DNA from: Collimonas sp. PA-H2
GTDB taxonomy: Bacteria; Pseudomonadota; Gammaproteobacteria; Burkholderiales; Burkholderiaceae_D
Direction: 5' to 3'
NCBI RefSeq assembly: GCF_002564105.1
Contig: NZ_PDBX01000001.1
Location: 4,650,001-4,714,000 of the forward strand
Length of the DNA stretch: 64,000 nucleotides
The position numbers and the translations under genes are program-made. Below, in pieces: positions 19,945-25,313 of the stretch. Positions within the stretch are counted from its first letter, which is position 1; every line of letters starts with the position of its first letter. Under the pieces are notes generated by a model. The model saw only the letters and a list, made by a program, of their open reading frames with translations. It searched no databases and was not told the DNA's origin.

Positions 19945-20664
19945 TCAGATAGCGGCAGCCTGAGTTATCTGGCTATCCCGCGCCGGGCGGAAATAGCCAG
20001 CCACCAAATGCGCAAACCACCCCAACCCCGAACACAGCAGAAAATAAATCAAGCCGATAAACATGAATATCTCCGCCGGATAAATCATCACCCGGCTGTT
20101 GACCTGCGCCGCCACGAACGACAACTCGCCCACCCCGACGATATACGCCAGAGAGCTATCCTTGATCAAGGTCACCCATTGGTTAACGAAAGACGGCAGC
20201 ATCATCTGCAAAGCCTGCGGCAGCACGATATGCCGCAGCACCGCCACCCGCGTCATCCCCAGCGACAACCCCGCATCCCACTGACCGCCGCCGACGCCGC
20301 TGATCCCCGCATGCACCGAATGCGCCAGATAAGCGCCGCCGACCAGCGCCAAGGCGCACATCACCGACAACACCCCCGGCACGTCGACGTGAAATACAAC
20401 CGGCAACAGGAAATAAGTCCAGAAAATCAGCATCAGCACCGGAATCGCCCGGAAGAAGCCGATCACCGCCGCCAGCAGAAAATTAAGAAAGCCGCGCGAC
20501 ATCGACAAGCCGATGCCCAGCAACAACCCCAGCACTGCCGACGCCAGCGCCGAGCCCAGGCTTAGCAATACGGTCAAGGCAGCGCCGCCCAGCGGCCCGT
20601 CGGGATAAGCGCCCCACAGCAGGTAAGGCAGGTTGTCCGTCAATACGCTGAATTGCATGCTCAT
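19945..20664 (-). CDS. Polar amino-acid ABC transporter permease (GltK-like)
   Basis: 239 residues from ATG 20664 (MSMQFSVLTDNLPYLLWGAY). Five or six membrane segments and the binding-protein-dependent permease motif VLRHIVLPQALQMMLPSFVN (EAA loop). The frame is open further upstream, but the ATG overlaps the stop of the preceding permease gene in an ATGA arrangement, which fixes the start. HisM/GlnP family: the two permeases form a heterodimeric channel for an amino acid. No ATP-binding subunit lies in this cluster. Confidence 0.9.
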   Translation of the reverse strand: MSMQFSVLTDNLPYLLWGAYPDGPLGGAALTVLLSLGSALASAVLGLLLGIGLSMSRGFLNFLLAAVIGFFRAIPVLMLIFWTYFLLPVVFHVDVPGVLSVMCALALVGGAYLAHSVHAGISGVGGGQWDAGLSLGMTRVAVLRHIVLPQALQMMLPSFVNQWVTLIKDSSLAYIVGVGELSFVAAQVNSRVMIYPAEIFMFIGLIYFLLCSGLGWFAHLVAGYFRPARDSQITQAAAI

Positions 20665-21419
20665 CGCCGCGCGCTTCCAGTCACGGCCAGGCGCCGGCGC
20701 CGCTGCAGCAATTGCCCGGCCATTTCCAGCGCAGCGATCACCGCGATATAAAACAAGGTCGCGACACCGAAAGCCTGGAAAGTCTTGAAGGTTTGCGCCT
20801 CCACCTGGCGCGAGGTATAGGACAGCTCGGCCAGGCCGATCGCCATGGTCAGCGAGGTGTTCTTGATGATATTCATGTACTGTCCCAGCAACGGCGGCAG
20901 GGCAATCCACACTGCTTGCGGCAGGATCACATAGCGCAGCACCTGCCAGCGCGTCAGGCCGAGCGCGGCGCCGGCCAGTTGCTGGGCCGCGGCGACGCCA
21001 CGCATGCCGGCGCGGATTTCTTCGCTTATATAGGCGGCGGAATACAGGCTCAGGCCAATCACGGCGCACAGCAGTTCGAAGGATGGCCAGTTCAGCGCCA
21101 GATAGCTGCCGAGCGCCAGGCTATGCACGGTATTGAGCCACTCTACCGAACTCTCCGGTAGCAGGCTGGAGACGCCGAAGTACCAGAAAAACAATTGCAC
21201 CAGCAGCGGCGTATTGCGGAACAAGGCAAGAAAAGCGGCAGCAGGCAGCGCCAGCCAGCGGCGGTGGTTTGAACGCGCAGCGGCGATCACGATGCCGAGC
21301 AAGGTGGAGAGCAGGGCGATCACGGCAGAAATATGCAGCGTCATCCACAAGCCATCCATCAGCCAGCCCAGGTATTTGGGGGGCAGCGCCTGCCCCAGCA
21401 ACGATTGAAACTCGGTCAT
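20661..21419 (-). CDS. Polar amino-acid ABC transporter permease (GltJ-like)
   Basis: 252 residues with the HisM/GlnP permease pattern: FLALFRNTPLLVQLFFWYFG (FRGTPLLVQ-type motif), AAYISEEIRAGMRGVAAAQQ and LRYVILPQAVWIALPPLLGQ (EAA loop). Overlaps the next permease by four bases (ATGA), indicating coupled translation. Preceded by the binding-protein gene with a 113-bp gap. Predicted inner-membrane channel half of an amino-acid importer. Confidence 0.91.
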   Translation of the reverse strand: MTEFQSLLGQALPPKYLGWLMDGLWMTLHISAVIALLSTLLGIVIAAARSNHRRWLALPAAAFLALFRNTPLLVQLFFWYFGVSSLLPESSVEWLNTVHSLALGSYLALNWPSFELLCAVIGLSLYSAAYISEEIRAGMRGVAAAQQLAGAALGLTRWQVLRYVILPQAVWIALPPLLGQYMNIIKNTSLTMAIGLAELSYTSRQVEAQTFKTFQAFGVATLFYIAVIAALEMAGQLLQRRRRLAVTGSARR

Positions 21420-21532
21420 TTTTACTTTGCAACCAACTACCGGCCCTTAACGGCCAGGAATAAAAAAACACTGGCAATCGGCAAAGACGGCCAGTGCAAG
21501 ACAGACATCAGGAGAAAATTGCAGAAGAAAGA

Positions 21533-22348
21533 TCAGTTCTGGCTCAGCTTGGTATCGCCGATCTTGAACAGGCGCGGTAGCGGGGATTTGCTGTTGGGGC
21601 CGAACCATTTGTCGTAGATCTTGAGGGCGGTGCCATCCTTTTCAAATTCACGCAGGGTGTCGTTGAGCGTATTCACCAGCCGGGTTTCGCCCTTGGGCAC
21701 GCCGACGCCTTCGTATTCCTCGGAAATGGCGAAAGCCGGGATTTCATATTTTTCCTTGTCCGGAATATTGGCCAGTAGCGCAATCAGCTTGGAGCCATCC
21801 TGGGTGATCGCCTGCACATTGCCATTGCGCAGGGCGGCCAGGGCGAACGGCGTATCGTCGTACAGCACGACCTTGGCGGCCGGATATTTTTCGCGCAAGG
21901 TGGTTTCCATGGTGGTGCCTTTGTCGGTGCCTATACGCAGCTCAGGGATCTGGGAAGCCGTTTTCAGCACGCCTTTCCTGGTCAGGAACTGCTGGCCGGA
22001 AGCGAAGTAGGGGATGCTGAAATCGATCACCTGGGCGCGCTCGGGATTGATGGTGAAATTGGCGAACACCAGGTCGACTTTGCCCGATGTCAGCAAGGGA
22101 ATCCGGTTGGCCGGATTGGTCGGCACCAGTGCGACCTTGACGCCGAGTTTCCTGGCGACGGCATTGGCGTAATCGACATCCAGGCCGATGATCTTGTTGG
22201 TCTTCTGGTCGACAAAGCCGAACGGCGGATTGCCGTCGAAGGTGGCCACGCGCAGCACGCCGGCTTTCTTGATGTCGTCCAGTTTGTCGGCATGGGCCAG
22301 GCCGGACAGCAGCGTCAGGCCGGCGAATAAGATGGCAGTTGATTTCAT
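21533..22348 (-). CDS. Amino-acid ABC transporter periplasmic binding protein
   Basis: 271 residues; Sec signal peptide (about 1-20, cleaved after AHA). Family 3 solute-binding protein: LRVATFDGNPPFGFVDQKTN, IIGLDVDYANAVARKLGVKV, FANFTINPERAQVIDFSIPY, and IGTDKGTTMETTLREKYPAA all match glutamate/glutamine/cystine-type binding proteins. First gene of the three-gene minus-strand cluster with two permeases. The ligand could be an acidic or polar amino acid; not resolved. Confidence 0.91.
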   Translation of the reverse strand: MKSTAILFAGLTLLSGLAHADKLDDIKKAGVLRVATFDGNPPFGFVDQKTNKIIGLDVDYANAVARKLGVKVALVPTNPANRIPLLTSGKVDLVFANFTINPERAQVIDFSIPYFASGQQFLTRKGVLKTASQIPELRIGTDKGTTMETTLREKYPAAKVVLYDDTPFALAALRNGNVQAITQDGSKLIALLANIPDKEKYEIPAFAISEEYEGVGVPKGETRLVNTLNDTLREFEKDGTALKIYDKWFGPNSKSPLPRLFKIGDTKLSQN

Positions 22349-22567
22349 ATTGTTTTGGTCCCTGGTAGATGTTCCCGTTTGTTTCCATTGTTCAGGCCGT
22401 TCGAAAAATCGAGCGCCATGCAGGGCAGATTAACAAAACAAAATCACTGAGTGAACGACCAAAGTCGCATTTGATTATTACAAGTTTGCAAGCGATGCCG
22501 GGGTGAGCGACAGGCTTGAGGCGAAACATCGTTAGAATAAGGAAAATAACCACCCAGGAGCATGGAA

Positions 22568-23326
22568 ATGGCAGTCAGCAAGAAAGTCGCATTAGTCACC
22601 GGCGCCGGTTCCGGCATCGGCAAGCACATCGCCCTGGCGCTGCTGCGCAACGATTACACCGTGGTGCTGGCGGGACGCCGCAGCGCCGCCCTGGAAGAAA
22701 CCATGGCGGCCGCCGGCATGCTGGCGGCGCATGCCTTGGCGGTGCCGGCCGATGTCAGCGACCCGGCGTCTGTGAAGATGCTGTTTGCCAAGGTCAGCGA
22801 ACAGTTCGGCCGCCTGGATCTGCTGTTCAACAATGCCGGCATCTTCACTAAATCGGCGTCATTGGAGGAGGTTGATTTCGCCCAGTGGAAGGCATCGGTC
22901 GACGTCAACCTGACTGGCGCCTTCCTGTGCACGCAGGAAGCGTTCAAGATCATGAAGGCGCAAACGCCGGGCGGCGGCCGCATCATCAACAATGGCTCGA
23001 TCGCCGCGCATGTGCCGCGGCCGAATTCGGTGGCCTATACCGCCACCAAGCACGCGATTACGGGCCTGACCAAGTCGACTTCGCTGGATGGCCGCAAATA
23101 CAATATAGCCTGCGGCCAGATCGATATCGGCAATGCCGCCACCGACATGACGGAACGGATGGAGCAGGGCATCCTGCAAGCCAATGGCCAGGTGGCGGTG
23201 GAGCCGACCATGGCGGTGGAAAATGTCGCCAATGCGGTGCTCTACATGGCCAGCCTGCCGCTGGATGCGAACGTTCAGTTCATGACAGTGATGGCGACCA
23301 ATATGCCGTTCATCGGCCGCGGCTAA
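22568..23326 (+). CDS. Short-chain dehydrogenase/reductase (SDR)
   Basis: 252 residues. The start at ATG 22568 is preferred over 22562 because AGGAG is seven bases upstream of it and only one base from the other. Classical SDR: dinucleotide-binding [15 protein letters not shown], the NNAG motif in [14 protein letters not shown], catalytic NGSIAAHVP (Ser) and [10 protein letters not shown] (Tyr-x3-Lys). Predicted NAD(P)-dependent oxidoreductase in the cytoplasm; substrate unknown. Single gene, convergent with the flavin reductase. Confidence 0.9.
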   Translation: MAVSKKVALVTGAGSGIGKHIALALLRNDYTVVLAGRRSAALEETMAAAGMLAAHALAVPADVSDPASVKMLFAKVSEQFGRLDLLFNNAGIFTKSASLEEVDFAQWKASVDVNLTGAFLCTQEAFKIMKAQTPGGGRIINNGSIAAHVPRPNSVAYTATKHAITGLTKSTSLDGRKYNIACGQIDIGNAATDMTERMEQGILQANGQVAVEPTMAVENVANAVLYMASLPLDANVQFMTVMATNMPFIGRG

Positions 23327-23359
23327 GCGCCGGCAGGTTTGTTGTGAACTGAGTCCTCG

Positions 23360-23929
23360 CTACGACTTCAGCTGCACATTGAACGCTTCGCCGGTGGCGA
23401 AGAAGGCGCCGCCGGACAGGTAATGCACGGAATGCTGGTCTGCGCTGGGGAAGTGCCAGCGGCCTTCAGAGAACGCCGCGGCATCGGCCCAGGCGGCCAC
23501 CACCTCGGCGATGAACAGGTCGTAGCGCTGCTGATTATGCGGCTCCGGGATGATCTTGCATTCCAGCCATGCCAGGCAGCCGGACATCAGCGGTGCGCCG
23601 ATTTTCTGCGATGGAAATGTGGCGATATCCAGCGCCGCGAACTTGTCGCCGTCGCGCCCGGAGCTGGAGCCTACCGCCAATGTCTGTTCGGCCTGCGCGC
23701 GGGTAGGAATGTTCAGCGCAAACTCGCCCGAGGCTTCCACCAGTTCACGCGTCAGCGTACTTTTGTCGATCACCACCAGCACTTTGGGCGGATCGAAATC
23801 CAGCGCCATGGCCCACGCCGCCGCCATTACATTGCTGGCTCCGGCATGGGCGCTGGTGACGATGGTGGTAGGGCCGTGGTTCAGCAGGCGATAGGCTTTG
23901 GCCAGTTCTACAGCTTGGATGTTTTGCAT
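23360..23929 (-). CDS. Flavin reductase-like (FMN-binding split-barrel) protein
   Basis: 189 residues from ATG 23929 (MQNIQAVELAKAYRLLNHGP); the frame opens ten codons earlier, but this start fits the family better. Flavin_Reduct domain features: TTIVTSAHAGASNVMAAAWA, PKVLVVIDKSTLTRELVEAS, EFALNIPTRAQAEQ and GCLAWLECKII. Probably binds FMN and reduces it or acts as a related flavin oxidoreductase. No partner monooxygenase adjoins. The ribosome-binding site is weak. Confidence 0.84.
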   Translation of the reverse strand: MQNIQAVELAKAYRLLNHGPTTIVTSAHAGASNVMAAAWAMALDFDPPKVLVVIDKSTLTRELVEASGEFALNIPTRAQAEQTLAVGSSSGRDGDKFAALDIATFPSQKIGAPLMSGCLAWLECKIIPEPHNQQRYDLFIAEVVAAWADAAAFSEGRWHFPSADQHSVHYLSGGAFFATGEAFNVQLKS

Positions 23930-24405
23930 GATGATTTCGGGAGTAGGGTACAACGGCACAGTTTATCCGACTGCCGGATTTTTCGTGCAATGGGCTGGAT
24001 TGCCACAGCCGGAGCCATGTTTCAGGCAGCGAGCAATTTTGGAAATAGCTGGATTTATGCTTGACATGGCTATTCCTTCATCGATAAACTTCGGGCATTG
24101 CATTATATGGAGGTCCATTGTGGACTCTGGTTCTAATAGTAGAAGTGGATGGGCGATCAGCCCGGCACAGCACGCACAGCAGTAGCAGACCTCCCTCCGC
24201 TACGACTCTGCGTACGCCGAGTTGTAGATGCGATCAGCAAGACCGCACTTTAAATCCCCATCCAGTCATTTAATCCGTTTGTTCCGGTTATTCCGACGTT
24301 TCTGCCGTGCAGTGACGAGATTCTTCGCGCCCCCGCGTTTGCGGCTGTGTCCGCGCTGACTGATCGCGTCCCTGCGTTGCCGGATCCCGGTTCGAGGAGA
24401 TTGGC
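23930..24405 (+). other. Long untranslated leader before the mgtA small-ORF series
   Basis: 476 bp. Contains a good plus-strand promoter (24061-24088) and a stem-loop CTACGACTC / GAGTTGTAG at 24200-24227. No convincing ORF longer than about ten codons on the plus strand before 24406. The leader would be unusually long for a single gene. Confidence 0.55.
24061..24088 (+). promoter_or_regulatory. Sigma-70-type promoter for the mgtA leader transcript
   Basis: TTGACA (24061-24066), 16-bp spacer, GATAAA (24083-24088). The -35 is perfect and the -10 matches four of six. It points toward the small-ORF series and mgtA; nothing else on this strand would use it. Confidence 0.6.
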
Positions 24406-24531
24406 ATGGTTCATTTTTCCAGGCACGCCGTTGCCGCCCTACGCTGCATGAGCGCTGTCGCTCGTCCACTCCGCCCACCAGCTGCCGGCTGCTTTTGCTG
24501 CCGCTCCAGTGCGTTTATAAAGGAATGTTGA
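24406..24531 (+). CDS. Leader small ORF 1 (41 aa, cysteine-rich)
   Basis: ATG at 24406 preceded by GAGGAG with a six-base spacing, one of the strongest ribosome-binding sites in the window. The 41-residue product starts MVHFSRHAVAALRCMSAVAR and is basic with five cysteines (GCFCCRSS near the end). No known family. Its stop codon is one base before the ATG of small ORF 2, and its last codons carry the ribosome-binding site of that ORF, so the two would be translated in a coupled way. Confidence 0.45.
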   Translation: MVHFSRHAVAALRCMSAVARPLRPPAAGCFCCRSSAFIKEC

Positions 24532-24532
24532 C

Positions 24533-24622
24533 ATGGACTGTCCCCCCAGTTGTCCCTTACGTAAAACATCTTTAATACGCAAGCAGGGCGCGCAAAGCTT
24601 CCATTTCCAGCCTGTTGCATAG
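24533..24622 (+). CDS. Leader small ORF 2 (29 aa, MgtL-like N-terminus)
   Basis: ATG at 24533 with AAAGGA eight bases upstream. The 29-residue peptide begins MDCPPSCPLRKTSLIR: an acidic residue at position 2 followed by a proline-rich, then basic stretch. This recalls enterobacterial MgtL (E. coli [17 protein letters not shown], from memory), the leader peptide whose translation senses Mg2+ and proline to control mgtA. Here too the ORF is upstream of a Mg2+-transporting P-type ATPase, but 690 bp away with other ORFs between. Homology is not claimed; the resemblance may be convergent or chance. Confidence 0.45.
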   Translation: MDCPPSCPLRKTSLIRKQGAQSFHFQPVA

Positions 24623-24682
24623 TCAACGGCTCTAGTCCGCCGCCTCTGCCTTCGATCACGGTTTTCCTCAGGGAGAACCGCT

Positions 24683-24901
24683 ATGCAAACACGTCTGTCG
24701 AGGCCAATCATGACTATCAAATCATTCATCAACGCTCAGCAACAGCGCATCGCAGGAACGCCATCCAAGGGCTGGACTTTCGGCTGGACTTCTGCCCAGG
24801 CCGCCAGCCATGCACGCCATAACAGTGATGCGCACTCCCGGCAACACCGCCAACCGGCCCAGAGCTATGGCATGTACGGCACGCTGATAAGCGGCCGCTA
24901 A
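24683..24901 (+). CDS. Leader small ORF 3 (72 aa, hypothetical)
   Basis: ATG at 24683 preceded by AGGGAG at eight bases. The 72-residue product is basic, rich in Gln, Ser, His and Ala (SFINAQQQRIAG, SHARHNSDAHSRQHRQPAQS, ending YGMYGTLISGR), with no signal peptide or membrane segment. An internal ATG at 24710 is possible. Its stop codon TAA overlaps the AAGGGA ribosome-binding site of the next ORF. No family recognised. Probably part of one transcript with ORFs 1, 2, 4, 5 and mgtA. Confidence 0.55.
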   Translation: MQTRLSRPIMTIKSFINAQQQRIAGTPSKGWTFGWTSAQAASHARHNSDAHSRQHRQPAQSYGMYGTLISGR

Positions 24902-24910
24902 GGGATCGGC

Positions 24911-25063
24911 ATGCATCATCAATTTCTGAGCGCAAGAAGCGCCGTGCTGCTGGCGCTGCTTGCAGCGCTGGCCTGGTTGTTCATCCTGCTGAACCTGTTG
25001 TCGCCGCTGGCGGCGCACAGCCGGTCGCATGCCTACGTGGCGCCCATCTTCATGCCGCAGTAA
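24911..25063 (+). CDS. Leader small ORF 4 (50 aa single-span membrane protein)
   Basis: ATG at 24911 with AAGGGA five bases upstream. The 50-residue protein has one clear membrane span (VLLALLAALAWLFILLNLLS, about residues 12-31) with a short basic N-terminus (MHHQFLSARSA) and a tail HSRSHAYVAPIFMPQ. Small single-span proteins next to P-type ATPases are known to modulate them (KdpF for KdpABC; MgtR and MgtS for Mg2+ systems), so a regulatory or stabilising partner of MgtA is a reasonable guess. No sequence homology to those proteins is claimed. Confidence 0.62.
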   Translation: MHHQFLSARSAVLLALLAALAWLFILLNLLSPLAAHSRSHAYVAPIFMPQ

Positions 25064-25069
25064 AAGCCA

Positions 25070-25091
25070 GCTCCCGGCCCGTTACGGGAGC
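25070..25091 (+). promoter_or_regulatory. Stem-loop between small ORFs 4 and 5
   Basis: Perfect 7-bp stem GCTCCCG / CGGGAGC with an 8-base loop, no T-tract afterwards. It starts seven bases past the stop of ORF 4 and ends about 25 bases before the ribosome-binding site of ORF 5. Confidence 0.6.
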
Positions 25092-25125
25092 ATCCAACCA
25101 ACCCCTAGCCATTGCAAGGATACAC

Positions 25126-25269
25126 ATGGAAGACGACAGCGAAGGTGGCGATAGGCCGCCCGCTTGGATAGTCAGCGCGATAACCACAGCGGGCGACCCT
25201 CGTCCCAGTTTTTCTACCAACCGAACACGCTTAGCCGTGGCGCGGCAGGGGATAGTATTGTCTGAATGA
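25126..25269 (+). CDS. Leader small ORF 5 (47 aa, acidic/proline N-terminus, overlaps mgtA frame start)
   Basis: ATG at 25126 with AAGGA five bases upstream. The product begins MEDDSEGGDRPPAW and has a basic C-terminal half. Acidic runs and prolines at the very N-terminus are known to destabilise translating ribosomes at low Mg2+ (intrinsic ribosome destabilisation), the principle behind E. coli mgtL. The stop TGA overlaps an ATG at 25266 (ATGA) that is in frame with mgtA, so mgtA translation may be coupled to this ORF. A regulatory upstream ORF is the most likely role; the peptide itself resembles nothing I know. Confidence 0.55.
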   Translation: MEDDSEGGDRPPAWIVSAITTAGDPRPSFSTNRTRLAVARQGIVLSE

Positions 25270-25313
25270 AGACAGGATTTTCCCGTGCCGTCCATGCAGC
25301 ACAGGAAAATCAC

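Noticed and set aside
24525..24575. 16-codon ORF MLTWTVPPVVPYVKHL overlapping small ORF 2
   Set aside because: Its ATG directly abuts the AAGGA site, leaving no spacing, while the ATG at 24533 is well placed. It also contains prolines, so I keep it only as an alternative reading of the leader.
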